Positions 35,755 through 45,461 of a stretch of 64,000 nt of DNA are shown here, one piece after another. The position numbers and the translations under genes are program-made. The DNA is taken from the NCBI GenBank assembly GCA_046309355.1, contig JBKCPL010000029.1:1-64000 (forward strand). Reading direction: 5' to 3'. The notes beneath the pieces are model-generated. The model had not been told where the DNA came from, did not search any database, and saw only the letters and a list, made by a program, of their open reading frames with translations. Numbering within the stretch: the first letter of the stretch is position 1; every line of letters begins with the position of its first letter. The DNA is from CAYSBE01 sp046309355. Its GTDB lineage: Bacteria > Bacteroidota > Bacteroidia > UKL13-3.

Positions 35755-36723
35755 TTAAGGCAGTAGTTGGCGCTGCTTAACCACTATTAAGCCCAGGCAG
35801 CCAAACTCAAAATGGTAGCGCGCACTGCGTTTATTAAGCAGTTCGGTGTAATCACTAAAAAAACGTGCCCCGGCATACGGTTCCAATTCGCCATGGGTAA
35901 AAGAAACAACTGTAGTAGTACCCGAAAACGGATAGAATTGATACTGCTGAGAAAATTCACCGGTTGTAACGGTGTAATTAAGAACAATTAGTAAAGAAAC
36001 TATACTGGGTAAAATAACGGGAAGCAGCGTACGGTACTTATATCGCAGGTATGGTATGACTGCAAAAGACAGCCCAATCGCTGACACATAGCTTAACAGC
36101 AGCATATGAACCGGAACAAGAGTTAACAAGCCGAACCTGAGCAGCACATATATATTCAGCAGCATCACAACCACAATGCGTGTATACGACTTACGCAGGA
36201 TGTATGCAACTGAGCGGATATACAATGCCATATTCAGTTTGTTGTATTTTATGGCCAGAAAACCGGCTGCTGTTAACGCAATAGCTAATACACCTGCTGC
36301 AATCCATGCCCCTGTGTGTACACCCGACCGATACAACTCGACAGGCAGCCAACTAGCAAAAAGTACCACGCTTAGTACAATCAGTATATCTACAATAACC
36401 GAAACCGCACTCGCTGTTTTGTAATATTCCGACTTCAGAAAATCTTCGTACCGCATACGTGCTGCGTGAGCTGCCTTTTGACGTGCCTGCCTGCGCAATT
36501 CGTCTTTATCAGGTGTGGAGGTCAAAGGTTGGGCGCTGTGTTTTTGTGTCAGGTACTGATAGGCTTCGGTGATAAGCAGAAACTTTTGATGAGCGTCCAC
36601 GTCTTTATTTCGGTCGGGGTGAAAACGCTTGGCCAGAACACGGTATGCCGATTTGATTTCATCGGTAGTTGCGCCCGGTTTCAATCCCAAAGCATCATAA
36701 TATTGACGTACAGTTGGATGCAT
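35755..36723 (-). CDS. J-domain (DnaJ-like) membrane protein
   Basis: 322 residues from the ATG at 36723; a longer frame to 36786 overlaps the divergent gene. The J-domain is at the very N-terminus (about 6-68: YYDALGLKPGATTDEIKSAY, then KRFHPDRNKD with the HPD motif intact). After a charged linker come about five to six hydrophobic segments (about 105-265) and a C-terminal soluble end. The layout places the J-domain in the cytoplasm, anchored in the membrane, to recruit DnaK there. The client is unknown. It lacks the Gly/Phe and zinc regions of DnaJ itself. Confidence 0.88.
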   Translation of the reverse strand: MHPTVRQYYDALGLKPGATTDEIKSAYRVLAKRFHPDRNKDVDAHQKFLLITEAYQYLTQKHSAQPLTSTPDKDELRRQARQKAAHAARMRYEDFLKSEYYKTASAVSVIVDILIVLSVVLFASWLPVELYRSGVHTGAWIAAGVLAIALTAAGFLAIKYNKLNMALYIRSVAYILRKSYTRIVVVMLLNIYVLLRFGLLTLVPVHMLLLSYVSAIGLSFAVIPYLRYKYRTLLPVILPSIVSLLIVLNYTVTTGEFSQQYQFYPFSGTTTVVSFTHGELEPYAGARFFSDYTELLNKRSARYHFEFGCLGLIVVKQRQLLP

Positions 36724-36778
36724 GAGGTAAAAATAGCAATAAAGCACAATACCAAAGCTATTGCTATATTCGCTGTTC

Positions 36779-38188
36779 ATGCCCAAAAAAAAATTTATCC
36801 CCTACGATATTTCTGAGTTGCACGTAAGCAATGCTGGAAGCGAGGGCAAATGCATTGCCCGATACAACGAAAAAGTATACATGCTTGATCATGCCGTACC
36901 GGGCGATGTGGTAAATGCACGCGTAGTGGCTGAAAAACGCCATTTTGGTACGGCTAAAATCAACAGTATCATTACCCCATCACCCGACAGGGTTGAACCT
37001 TTTTGCGAACATTTCGGAACATGCGGTGGATGCAAATGGCAGCAAATGACCTATACTGCACAGCTCAATTACAAAACACAGCAGGTGAAAGATGCATTTG
37101 ACCGAATAGGCAAAATAACCTATCCTGCCATTCAACCTGCCATCGGATCGGCCAGGCAACAGTTTTACCGCAACAAACTTGAATACAGCTTTACACACCG
37201 CAAGTGGCTTACCCACATGCACGAGAAAGATTCGCTGAGCGAAGCTGAGCATGCAGGACTTGGGTTTCATATACCTGCCCGCTTCGATAAGGTATTTGAT
37301 GTGAAAAAATGCTGGCTGATGGATGATTTGCAAAATGACATTCGCAACAGCATCAAACACTTTTGTGTAGAAAACCACTACACGTTCTTCGATTTATACA
37401 AGCAGGAAGGCTTTATGCGCAATATGATTATTCGGCTTACAGCAACAGGCGAATGGATGTTGATAGTATGTTTCGGATATGATGATGCAGAAAAACGCGA
37501 TGCGTTGATGAACTACATTCACCAACGTTTCCCTCAGATAACTTCACTGCTGTATGTAATCAATACCAAGCGCAACGACAAAATTGATGACTTACCGGTA
37601 CATGTGTATGCGGGCAAAGACCACATTACCGAATGGCTGGGCGAACTGCAATTTAACATTGGTCCGGTTTCTTTCTTTCAAACCAATACAGAGCAAACCC
37701 TAACCCTCTATACCAAAGCGCTGGAGCTGGCTTCACTTAGCGGTTCGGAACGGGTATATGACTTGTATACGGGTGTAGGAACAATCGCATTATTTATGGC
37801 CCGTAAAGCCAAGCATGTAGTGGGAGTTGAGTATGTACAAAAAGCCATTGACGATGCGCGGTCAAATGCGGCATTGAACGGAATTACGAACTGTTCATTT
37901 TTTGCAGGCGATATGAAAAATGTGCTGACAGCTGAGTTCGTTGAAGAACAAGGAAAGCCCGATGTGATCATTACGGATCCACCGCGGGCCGGCATGCACG
38001 AAGACGTAATAGCCCGAATAGTGGAAACAGCGCCATCGCGGGTGGTTTACATCAGCTGCAATGCGGCCACTCAGGCTCGTGATATAGCCTTGATGGAGTC
38101 GGCTTATGCGGTTACACATGTGCAGCCGGTTGATATGTTTCCGCATACACATCACATTGAAAACATTGCTCTGCTCGAAAAAAAGTAA
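36779..38188 (+). CDS. rlmD: 23S rRNA (uracil-C5)-methyltransferase, RlmD-like
   Basis: 469 residues from the ATG at 36779. N-terminal TRAM domain (about 8-65), then the iron-sulfur cluster cysteines C76, C82, C85 (CEHFGTCGGCKW) and C178. The methyltransferase domain has YDLYTGVGTIALFMA for S-adenosylmethionine, DPPRAGMHED, and the catalytic Cys427 in VYISCNAATQ. It methylates a conserved uridine (U1939 in E. coli numbering) of 23S rRNA; RlmCD-type dual specificity cannot be excluded. The 55-bp gap to the divergent J-domain gene must hold both promoters. Confidence 0.94.
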   Translation: MPKKKFIPYDISELHVSNAGSEGKCIARYNEKVYMLDHAVPGDVVNARVVAEKRHFGTAKINSIITPSPDRVEPFCEHFGTCGGCKWQQMTYTAQLNYKTQQVKDAFDRIGKITYPAIQPAIGSARQQFYRNKLEYSFTHRKWLTHMHEKDSLSEAEHAGLGFHIPARFDKVFDVKKCWLMDDLQNDIRNSIKHFCVENHYTFFDLYKQEGFMRNMIIRLTATGEWMLIVCFGYDDAEKRDALMNYIHQRFPQITSLLYVINTKRNDKIDDLPVHVYAGKDHITEWLGELQFNIGPVSFFQTNTEQTLTLYTKALELASLSGSERVYDLYTGVGTIALFMARKAKHVVGVEYVQKAIDDARSNAALNGITNCSFFAGDMKNVLTAEFVEEQGKPDVIITDPPRAGMHEDVIARIVETAPSRVVYISCNAATQARDIALMESAYAVTHVQPVDMFPHTHHIENIALLEKK

Positions 38189-38194
38189 TCAGTT

Positions 38195-38202
38195 ACATTT
38201 GC
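38195..38202 (+). promoter_or_regulatory. Candidate -7 box very close to a start codon
   Basis: TACATTTG, an exact TAnnTTTG match, ends only four bases before the ATG at 38207. If used, the transcript would be nearly leaderless. No TTG at the right -33 distance was seen. Confidence 0.35.
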
Positions 38203-38206
38203 ACCC

Positions 38207-38584
38207 ATGACACCCGAAGCTTTTCAAAAACTCATTGAAGCCCTGAAAACCGATTTAAAGATATATTCAGACATGATGAAGGAAGTAGCTAATGATATCA
38301 TGACTGAAGGTTTTTCTAAGTATCCCGTATTTCTGGCAACTGAGCATGAATTATCGGCTGGTGAACTCATACTGGCCAAAGATGATTATGCTGCCACATT
38401 CAGTATATATGCATCAACGATGGAAGAATTGCTGGAAAAAAAATTGCTGTCGCCCGATAAAAAAGCGGCATTCATGCAAGCATTTAAAAATCCTAAAAGT
38501 TACATGTGCGTGATGCTCATAACTTCTTCAACAGCCAGTGTTGCCTTTTACCCTTATAATGCACGCGAACAGGTAAGCACATGA
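38207..38584 (+). CDS. Conserved hypothetical cytoplasmic protein
   Basis: 125 residues, no signal peptide or membrane segment. An N-terminal helix (EAFQKLIEALKTDLKIYSDMM in part) is followed by mixed alpha/beta sequence ending in short strands (YMCVMLI, ASVAFYPY). I recognise the type as a small protein often seen in Bacteroidota but know no function. Its stop overlaps the start of the glycosyltransferase gene (ATGA at 38581-38584), so the two are translated from one message. Confidence 0.8.
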   Translation: MTPEAFQKLIEALKTDLKIYSDMMKEVANDIMTEGFSKYPVFLATEHELSAGELILAKDDYAATFSIYASTMEELLEKKLLSPDKKAAFMQAFKNPKSYMCVMLITSSTASVAFYPYNAREQVST

Positions 38585-39600
38585 ACGCACCAAAGGTAGC
38601 TATAGTTATTGTGCACTGGAACAGGTGCAATTTGCTGCAACAGTTTTTACCTTCTGTATGCAACACCGATTATGAAAACTTGGATGTATATGTTGTAGAC
38701 AATGCATCAACAGATAATTCTGTTGAATACCTGCGTGAACATTTTCCCTCGATAAAAATTATTGAACTGGACAACAACTATGGTTATGCGGGCGGATATA
38801 ATCTGGCACTTAAATACATCAAAGCCGATTACTACGTTCTGCTGAATAACGATATAGAGGTGCCACGCCACTGGTTAAAACCCCTTGTGGCCATGATGGA
38901 ATCGAATCCGGCTATTGCTGCTTGTCAGCCAAAAATGCTCGACTACGTGCATAAGACTAAATTCGAATATGCAGGTGCTTGTGGTGGTTATTTAGATAAC
39001 TTCGGTTATGCATTTTGCCGCGGCCGTGTGTTTGATACACTGGAGAATGATATCGGACAGTACGACTCCGCTCAGGAAATATTTTGGGCGACCGGTGCCT
39101 GTTTGTGTATTCGAGCTGAACGGTTTCATGACGTGGCAGGTTTTGACGAAAACTTTTTTGCGCACATGGAAGAGATAGATTTATGCTGGCGCCTTAAACT
39201 TCGGGGACATAAAATTTTTGTTGTGCCTGAGTCGTATGTCTTTCATGTAGGGGGTGGCACACTCGATAAAATGAGTGCACAAAAAACGTACCTGAACTTT
39301 AGAAACAACCTGATTATGCTTACTAAAAACGAACCACTTGGCAGGTTGTGGTGGCTAATTCCGTTGCGTTCATGCCTCGATCTTATTAGTTCTCTGTTCT
39401 TTATTCGTCACGGTTTCTTTAGCCACAGCGCAGCCGTGCATCGTGCGCATGCTCACTATTTCTTCCGTATAGGTAAGTGGTGGAAACTCAGACGTCAGAA
39501 TGCTTCATACGGTAAAGCATTAAAAGGCAGGTATAGCGGCAGTATCGTATTCAGTTACTTTCTGCAAAATCAAAAAACCTACACGCAACTGCAACGCTAA
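38581..39600 (+). CDS. Family 2 glycosyltransferase (GT-A fold)
   Basis: 339 residues. N-terminal GT-A domain: VAIVIVHWNR, VVDNASTDNS for nucleotide binding, YVLLNNDIE as the DXD-like metal site (about 83-91), and FFAHMEEIDLCWRLKLRG as the catalytic-base segment (about 196-213). The C-terminal part is amphipathic and hydrophobic (about 245-290) and may touch the membrane. Related enzymes add rhamnose or other sugars to cell-surface polysaccharide. The acceptor is unknown and no polysaccharide cluster is near. Confidence 0.9.
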   Translation: MNAPKVAIVIVHWNRCNLLQQFLPSVCNTDYENLDVYVVDNASTDNSVEYLREHFPSIKIIELDNNYGYAGGYNLALKYIKADYYVLLNNDIEVPRHWLKPLVAMMESNPAIAACQPKMLDYVHKTKFEYAGACGGYLDNFGYAFCRGRVFDTLENDIGQYDSAQEIFWATGACLCIRAERFHDVAGFDENFFAHMEEIDLCWRLKLRGHKIFVVPESYVFHVGGGTLDKMSAQKTYLNFRNNLIMLTKNEPLGRLWWLIPLRSCLDLISSLFFIRHGFFSHSAAVHRAHAHYFFRIGKWWKLRRQNASYGKALKGRYSGSIVFSYFLQNQKTYTQLQR

Positions 39601-39679
39601 GCATGGATGATGAGCACGATGCCAAACAATTCATTATCGCGTTGCCGTGTATACAAAAAATTAGTGTACATAGTTGTTC

Positions 39680-40429
39680 ATGCATAAAAACATACTCGCA
39701 TACATATTTATGGCAACATTGTATTCATGCGGAATTTATTCGCCCGGCTATATTCCTGTGCCACTTCACACAAAGGCCGGTGAATTAAAAGTGGCGGCTG
39801 CATATTCAGCAGTTGAAGGCGGCTACTCGGCTATGGGAACGACAAGTCTGACCGACCGATTTTCAGTGGGGGCTACGTGGTCGCAAACCACCGAGAAGTA
39901 TGACGAAAGGCCCGGCTATTATTATTCTAAAACTGAATTGCTGCGGCAGCATTATGGAATACTGGCAGGTTATACGCTTTACCAATCACCGCAATGGCTT
40001 GCTGAAGTAATAGCAAGTGTGGGCCGGGGTTACGGAAATGATGTGCGGTGGAAATGGGACAGTACACGCACCAACTTGGCGGATACAGTGTATCTGCGTA
40101 CGAATTTTACCAAATATGCGTTGCAGGTCAACTTTGGTTATATCACTGAAAAAAGGTCTATTGCGTTTACTCCCCGACTAAACATCAATGTGCACAGCAA
40201 TATAACCGATAATGGTATACGGTACAGCGGCTCTCCATTCGTTCAGCTGTGTTTTGAACCTGCATTCACATTCAGGCAACAGCTATTTGGCAAACTGGAT
40301 GTATTTACACAACTGGTATTGTTTTATCCGATTACAAGATCGCAGGTATCAAGCAGACTCAACGATTATTCCTCTATTTTTGTGCATGTGGGATTAATGC
40401 TGAATATGGATGTGGGTCGTAAAAAATAG
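39680..40429 (+). CDS. Lipoprotein-like protein with beta-barrel-type strands
   Basis: 250 residues or slightly fewer from the ATG at 39680. The N-terminus is a short signal with Cys near residue 17 (IFMATLYSCG), a probable lipobox. The body alternates polar and aromatic residues in strand-length blocks (LLRQHYGILAGYTLYQ, YALQVNFGYITEKRS, SIFVHVGLMLNMDVG), like a small outer-membrane barrel. I know no family function. It lies 79 bases after the glycosyltransferase and almost touches the convergent transketolase gene (5-bp gap). Confidence 0.7.
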   Translation: MHKNILAYIFMATLYSCGIYSPGYIPVPLHTKAGELKVAAAYSAVEGGYSAMGTTSLTDRFSVGATWSQTTEKYDERPGYYYSKTELLRQHYGILAGYTLYQSPQWLAEVIASVGRGYGNDVRWKWDSTRTNLADTVYLRTNFTKYALQVNFGYITEKRSIAFTPRLNINVHSNITDNGIRYSGSPFVQLCFEPAFTFRQQLFGKLDVFTQLVLFYPITRSQVSSRLNDYSSIFVHVGLMLNMDVGRKK

Positions 40430-40434
40430 ATATG

Positions 40435-41391
40435 CTACACTTTGCGCGTTAATACACGCATCGCTGCTTCAACCACATTAACAGCCTCAAGTCCATATTT
40501 TTTCATCAGCTGATCAGGAGTTCCGCTTTCACCAAAGCTGTCGTTAACGGCAACCATTTCTACAGGTGTAGGCAACTTGCGAGCAAGCAACTGACAAATG
40601 CTATCGCCTAGCCCTCCATTCATCTGATGCTCTTCAGCAGTTACCACACAGCGTGTTTTCTTGACTGAGTTTATCACTGCTTCAGTATCCAGCGGTTTGA
40701 TAGTATGTATATTTATAATTTCTGCACTGATGCCTTTTTCTGCTAGTATATGTCCGGCTTCTATAGCTTTCCATACCAGATGCCCGGTAGCAAATATGCT
40801 AACATCCGTACCTTCATTCAGCATAAGCGCTTTGCCGATTTCAAACACCTGATTTTCGGGAGTGAAGTTAGGCACAGCAGGGCGGCCGAAGCGCAGGTAA
40901 ACAGGTCCGTTATAACTGGCTATGGCAATGGTGGCTGCCTTGGTTTGATTGTAGTCGCACGGATTGATCACTACCATTCCCGGCAACATTTTCATCATGC
41001 CAATATCTTCGAGTATCTGATGTGTTGCTCCATCTTCGCCAAGCGTAAGACCGGCATGAGATGCGCATATTTTTACATTCTTATCGGAATACGCAACGGA
41101 CTGACGTATCTGATCGTATACGCGTCCGGTTGAGAAATTGGCAAACGTGCCGGTGAATGGAATTTTACCTCCGATGGTTAAACCGGCAGCAACTCCTATC
41201 ATATTAGCTTCGGCTATACCTACCTGAAAGAATCTGTCGGGAAACTCTTTTTGAAAGGCATCCATCTTCAGCGAACCGGTAAGGTCGGCACACAAGGCCA
41301 CTACATTTGGATTGGTTTTCCCCAGTTCGTGCAATCCTGCTCCGAAACCTGATCGGGTGTCTTTTACATTTTGTATATCGTATTTCTTCAT
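40435..41391 (-). CDS. Transketolase, C-terminal subunit
   Basis: 318 residues: the pyrimidine-binding domain (about 5-170, with the Glu of VGIAEANMIGVAAGL that activates thiamine diphosphate) and the C-terminal domain (about 185-315). Together with the N-terminal subunit at 42798-43646 it makes one transketolase of the split type found in archaea and many Bacteroidota. It transfers two-carbon units between sugar phosphates in the non-oxidative pentose phosphate pathway. It ends the three-gene operon, 13 bases after the VWA gene. Confidence 0.93.
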   Translation of the reverse strand: MKKYDIQNVKDTRSGFGAGLHELGKTNPNVVALCADLTGSLKMDAFQKEFPDRFFQVGIAEANMIGVAAGLTIGGKIPFTGTFANFSTGRVYDQIRQSVAYSDKNVKICASHAGLTLGEDGATHQILEDIGMMKMLPGMVVINPCDYNQTKAATIAIASYNGPVYLRFGRPAVPNFTPENQVFEIGKALMLNEGTDVSIFATGHLVWKAIEAGHILAEKGISAEIINIHTIKPLDTEAVINSVKKTRCVVTAEEHQMNGGLGDSICQLLARKLPTPVEMVAVNDSFGESGTPDQLMKKYGLEAVNVVEAAMRVLTRKV

Positions 41392-41404
41392 AGTATGCTG
41401 TGTA

Positions 41405-42787
41405 TTACATGGTGATGTTGGTGGCCTGACCTGAGTTGATGATGAACTCCCGTTCGAATGTTTGAGAAGATCGGTATGAACCGCGTGCGCGGTAAATTAA
41501 TTTGTATTTACCCGGCTGCATCATCAGGTTGGTAAGTTTACTTTCAATAGGGAAACGCATAATCCAAACCAGTTCATTGCGCTCCATTTGATAAATATCG
41601 GCAACATATTGCTGATTAAATGCAGCAACAGATAATTTACCCGGCTGCGGCAATTCAATGCTCGTTGTTTGATTATTCTTAATCTCAATATTTTTCAACC
41701 TCACACGTGGTACTGTAAGCACTTCTACATCGTACTTGCCTGTCAGATACTTTTCAGTTATGTTGGCATCCTGCACATGTAAAATAGATTTATCAGAAGG
41801 TAATTTGACCAAACACTTCAAATCCTGGTAATTAGTAAGGCCGGCAATTTTTACCTGCAGCATGCCCTGTGCTGCATCTACTCCAATTGTTGTGTGTTTA
41901 CCTGCTGCTACTTCAATATCGGATAATGTAACGGGCGGTATAGTATGCACGACCATGCGGTATTTATATACCGGATCAAGATTTATGGTATCGGGCTTCC
42001 CTTTCTCGTTCATGGTGTGCATGTAGTTGTAAAGCAGGTTTCCACTTTGCGCATCGTAAAACGTCATGTTTACATTGGTTTCGGTAGGCTTGCTGAACGC
42101 ATCCAGTAAATTAACCTGAGCGGTTGTATTGTTTAAGGCCTGACTGATGACTACATTCAATACATTATCAAAAGCCTCTTCGGTATTGGCATCGTAATAA
42201 CGACCCACACATTCAAATGCACGTCTGAAATCTTCTGTTGAACCCAACCCGATGATGAATGGTTTTAACACTACACCTTTGCTTTGTAAGGCTTCCGATA
42301 CTGCACATGGATCGCCCTGACACTCCTCAATTCCATCGGTAATCAGAATGATTACATTTCGCACTTTAGGTTCAAGCGGAAAATCACCTGCGGCCTGCTG
42401 TAATGCGTATGCAATCAATGTAGTACCACGTGGCACTATGGTTCTAACTTTATCTTTTATTTCCTGATGGTTATTTGGCTTGAACGGCACTTCCAGTTTG
42501 GTGTCTTTACAATCCCAGCGTGATGGCAAACTGGTGTGTCCGTATACGCGCAAACCTACTTCAACATCTTTAGCACGGGCCATGCTATCCATGATTTTAT
42601 ACATCAGTTTTTTGGCCACATTGATACGTGTATCGGTTTCCATACGTGCATACATACTGCCTGATGCATCCAGCACAAACAGAATGCGTGTTTTTACTTT
42701 TTGTTGTGCCGTTGCAGGTCGTGCAATGACAAGTGCAAAAATCACCAGTAAAAAAAATCGGATAGTATGATGGAAGTGAAGGTGCAC
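41405..42787 (-). CDS. Secreted von Willebrand factor A domain protein
   Basis: 460 residues with a signal peptide (about 1-27, ends RPATA). The VWA domain (about 33-215) has an intact metal-ion site: D40-x-S42-x-S44 in FVLDASGSM, a Thr in PRGTTLIAYAL, and an Asp in LITDGIEEC. The rest (about 220-460) is beta-rich and may hold repeated Ig-like or carboxypeptidase-regulatory-like folds (for example GKYDVEVLTVPRVRLKNIEI in two parts). Probable periplasmic or surface protein binding a partner; unknown. Oddly, it is placed between the two halves of transketolase, with gaps of only 10 and 13 bases. Confidence 0.88.
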   Translation of the reverse strand: MHLHFHHTIRFFLLVIFALVIARPATAQQKVKTRILFVLDASGSMYARMETDTRINVAKKLMYKIMDSMARAKDVEVGLRVYGHTSLPSRWDCKDTKLEVPFKPNNHQEIKDKVRTIVPRGTTLIAYALQQAAGDFPLEPKVRNVIILITDGIEECQGDPCAVSEALQSKGVVLKPFIIGLGSTEDFRRAFECVGRYYDANTEEAFDNVLNVVISQALNNTTAQVNLLDAFSKPTETNVNMTFYDAQSGNLLYNYMHTMNEKGKPDTINLDPVYKYRMVVHTIPPVTLSDIEVAAGKHTTIGVDAAQGMLQVKIAGLTNYQDLKCLVKLPSDKSILHVQDANITEKYLTGKYDVEVLTVPRVRLKNIEIKNNQTTSIELPQPGKLSVAAFNQQYVADIYQMERNELVWIMRFPIESKLTNLMMQPGKYKLIYRARGSYRSSQTFEREFIINSGQATNITM

Positions 42788-42797
42788 GTTGTATCAA

Positions 42798-43646
42798 TTA
42801 ATAATCGCTTAGGGATGACGGCAATTGAGCAAGTGCCTTTTCCAGTTCAGCATCATTGGGAGCAACACCGTGCCACTTGTGCGAGCCCATCATAAAATCA
42901 ATCGGATAACCCATTTCCGATTTCATGATAATAAACACCGGCTTGCCTTTACCGGTAACACGCTTAGCTGCAGCAAATGTGCTCACTATGTTTTCCATAT
43001 CGTGTCCGTTCATATGCAGTATTTCCCAGCCGAATGCTTTCAATTTTGCTTCAATACCTGTGGCATTTACACCGGCTACTTCTTCGGTTGATCCATCAAT
43101 TTGCTGACCATTGCTGTCAATGGTAACGATGAGGTTATCAATTTTATGATGAACGGCAAAATGAAACGCTTCCCAGCACTGACCTTCCTGAATTTCGCCA
43201 TCGCCCATCAGTGCATACACCAACTTCTTGTCGCCATTCAGTTTCTTGGCCAGTGCTGCTCCGCATGCTACCGATATGCCCTGACCCAACGAGCCGGATG
43301 CCACACGCACACCGGGCAAATGCTCGTGTGTGGCAGGATGCCCCTGCAAGCGCGAATTGATATGACGGAAAGTAGCGAGTTCACTTACGGGAAAATAGCC
43401 CGAACGGGACAGTGTGCTGTAAAAAACTGGTGAAATATGGCCATTACTCAGAAAGAATACATCTTCATTTACACCATCCATCTGAAAAGCCGGATTATGA
43501 TCCATTACCTGAAAATACAACGCAGTGAAAAAATCAGCACAACCCAAAGAACCTCCGGGGTGACCCGATTTGCAAGCGTGAACCATGCGTAAAATATCTC
43601 TGCGAATTTGCGTAGCTGTTTGTTTCAGCGTTTCTATATCTGCCAT
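42798..43646 (-). CDS. Transketolase, N-terminal subunit
   Basis: 282 residues. Thiamine-diphosphate-binding domain: CKSGHPGGSLG (about 25-35), HISPVFYSTLSRSG and the TPP motif MGDGEIQEGQCWEA with the distal Asn region (about 146-185). Length is right for the N-terminal half only. It is the first gene of the operon with VWA and the C-terminal subunit. Cytoplasmic enzyme. Confidence 0.93.
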   Translation of the reverse strand: MADIETLKQTATQIRRDILRMVHACKSGHPGGSLGCADFFTALYFQVMDHNPAFQMDGVNEDVFFLSNGHISPVFYSTLSRSGYFPVSELATFRHINSRLQGHPATHEHLPGVRVASGSLGQGISVACGAALAKKLNGDKKLVYALMGDGEIQEGQCWEAFHFAVHHKIDNLIVTIDSNGQQIDGSTEEVAGVNATGIEAKLKAFGWEILHMNGHDMENIVSTFAAAKRVTGKGKPVFIIMKSEMGYPIDFMMGSHKWHGVAPNDAELEKALAQLPSSLSDY

Positions 43647-43746
43647 ATGCGATGTATTGAATTAAAGTTTCGAAATTAATATTTCACACCGCTTTAGCAT
43701 GTTTTGTTCTGCACAAGTTTTACCACACTATTTTTAGCTGCTGTGC

Positions 43747-43776
43747 TTGGTTTTAAGCTATTTATAAGCACATTTG
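43747..43776 (+). promoter_or_regulatory. Promoter candidate of the COG2509 flavoprotein gene
   Basis: TTG (43747-43749), 19 bases, CACATTTG (43769-43776), which differs from TAnnTTTG in its first base. Start codon at 43803. Confidence 0.5.
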
Positions 43777-43802
43777 CATACCCTTTAGGATAAACACCTA
43801 AC

Positions 43803-45359
43803 ATGCAACACACCCTTGAAATAAGCCTTCTGCCCGAAGAATGCGCCAACGAAGAGCACTTGCTAGTACACGTGCAAAAAAAATCGGGGATACGTGATAT
43901 ACGCTCGGTACGTATACTCCGCAAATCGCTGGATGCACGCAGAAAACCCATACGTTACAACCTGCAGCTCGCTGTATATGTCGGTGAACAACCTCCGGAA
44001 CAAGCGTACAGTTTTGACTTTAAACAGGTAAGCAACGCACCGCACGCTGTAATTATTGGGGCGGGACCGGCAGGTTTATTTGCAGCACTTAAACTCATCG
44101 AGTTAGGCGTTAAACCTGTGATTATTGAACGGGGCAAAGATGTAAAAAGCCGTAGACGTGACCTGGCACAAATTACCCGTTTTAACACTGTTAATCCCGA
44201 GTCGAATTACTGCTTTGGCGAAGGCGGTGCAGGAACTTACAGCGATGGTAAATTATATACCCGATCTACTAAGCGAGGTGACGTAAAACGAATTCTTCAG
44301 CTATTTGTACATCATGGTGCTGATCCAAATATACTGTATGAAGCACACCCGCATATTGGCACCAACAAATTACCGGGCATAATTACACGGATGCGTGAAA
44401 CCATACTTAGCTATGGCGGTGAGGTGCATTTTAACAGCAAGCTAACCGATATAAAAACAGAGAATGGTGCGGTAAAATCAGTTATCATCAACTACACGGA
44501 TGAGTTGAAAACAAATTGTGTTTTGCTGGCGACCGGCCATTCGGCACGCGATGTATTTGAACTGCTGCATGCAAAAAACATACAGATAGAGTCGAAGCCA
44601 TTTGCTCTGGGAGTACGCATTGAGCACCCGCAAGCGCTCATTGACAGCATTCAGTATAAATGCGATACACGGGGCGAATTTCTGCCTCCTGCCTCCTACT
44701 CTATTGTCAATCAATCATTAGGTCGTGGGGTATTTTCGTTTTGTATGTGTCCGGGTGGAATAATTGCACCAGCTGCCACCAATCCGGGCGAAGTAGTGGT
44801 GAACGGATGGAGCCCTAGTAAGCGCAACAACGAATTTGCCAACTCGGGTTTGGTAGTAAGCATTACGCCTGATGATTTTAAGCCTTTTGAAAAATACGGC
44901 CCTTTGGCAGCCATGAAATTTCAGTCGATGGTGGAACAGCAGTGCTTCAACGCCACACACTCAATACAGGCTCCTGCACAACGTGTACTTGATTTTGTAA
45001 CCCAAAAAACGTCTGCATCCTTACCCGAATGTTCCTATTTGCCGGGCATACAACCTCACGACCTGGATGGTATTTTACCCAAAGCCATTTCATCCAGCTT
45101 GCGTGATGCGCTGAAAGCCTTCGGTAAAAAAATGAAAGGATATGTATCGAATGATGCGGTGATGGTGGCTACCGAATCGCGCACGTCATCACCGGTTCGT
45201 ATACCACGCGATAAAGATACTCTTGAACATCCGCAGGTAAAAGGTTTATATCCGTGTGCCGAAGGTGCAGGGTATGCAGGAGGTATTGTGAGTGCTGCGA
45301 TGGATGGTGAACGGTGTGCATGGAGTATAGCTCTATCCTACAGAACTGTAAATGAATAA
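43803..45359 (+). CDS. FAD-dependent oxidoreductase (COG2509 family)
   Basis: 518 residues. An N-terminal domain of about 78 residues is followed by the dinucleotide-binding motif VIIGAGPAGLFAA (about 83-95) with the matching acidic strand end (VIIERGKDV). Family motifs follow: YCFGEGGAGTYSDGKLYTRS (about 140-158), SFCMCPGG (about 315) and PCAEGAGYAGGIVSAAMDG near the C-terminus, which closes the FAD site. The family is widespread and called uncharacterised FAD-dependent dehydrogenase; the substrate is unknown to me. Length is as usual. The downstream endonuclease frame overlaps its last eight bases if its first ATG is used. Confidence 0.9.
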   Translation: MQHTLEISLLPEECANEEHLLVHVQKKSGIRDIRSVRILRKSLDARRKPIRYNLQLAVYVGEQPPEQAYSFDFKQVSNAPHAVIIGAGPAGLFAALKLIELGVKPVIIERGKDVKSRRRDLAQITRFNTVNPESNYCFGEGGAGTYSDGKLYTRSTKRGDVKRILQLFVHHGADPNILYEAHPHIGTNKLPGIITRMRETILSYGGEVHFNSKLTDIKTENGAVKSVIINYTDELKTNCVLLATGHSARDVFELLHAKNIQIESKPFALGVRIEHPQALIDSIQYKCDTRGEFLPPASYSIVNQSLGRGVFSFCMCPGGIIAPAATNPGEVVVNGWSPSKRNNEFANSGLVVSITPDDFKPFEKYGPLAAMKFQSMVEQQCFNATHSIQAPAQRVLDFVTQKTSASLPECSYLPGIQPHDLDGILPKAISSSLRDALKAFGKKMKGYVSNDAVMVATESRTSSPVRIPRDKDTLEHPQVKGLYPCAEGAGYAGGIVSAAMDGERCAWSIALSYRTVNE

Positions 45360-45453
45360 GTCATTGCGAAAAGGTTCCGGTTTTCTCACTTTACCTGTCA
45401 CTTCAATACGTACCATAACCAACTTATGTCACTTCTTATCGGGCTTTTTTAGC

Positions 45454-45461
45454 TACATTTG
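45454..45461 (+). promoter_or_regulatory. Candidate -7 box of the T9SS endonuclease gene
   Basis: TACATTTG, an exact TAnnTTTG match, ends four bases before the GTG at 45466. The spacing suggests that GTG is the real start and that the leader is very short. Confidence 0.4.
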
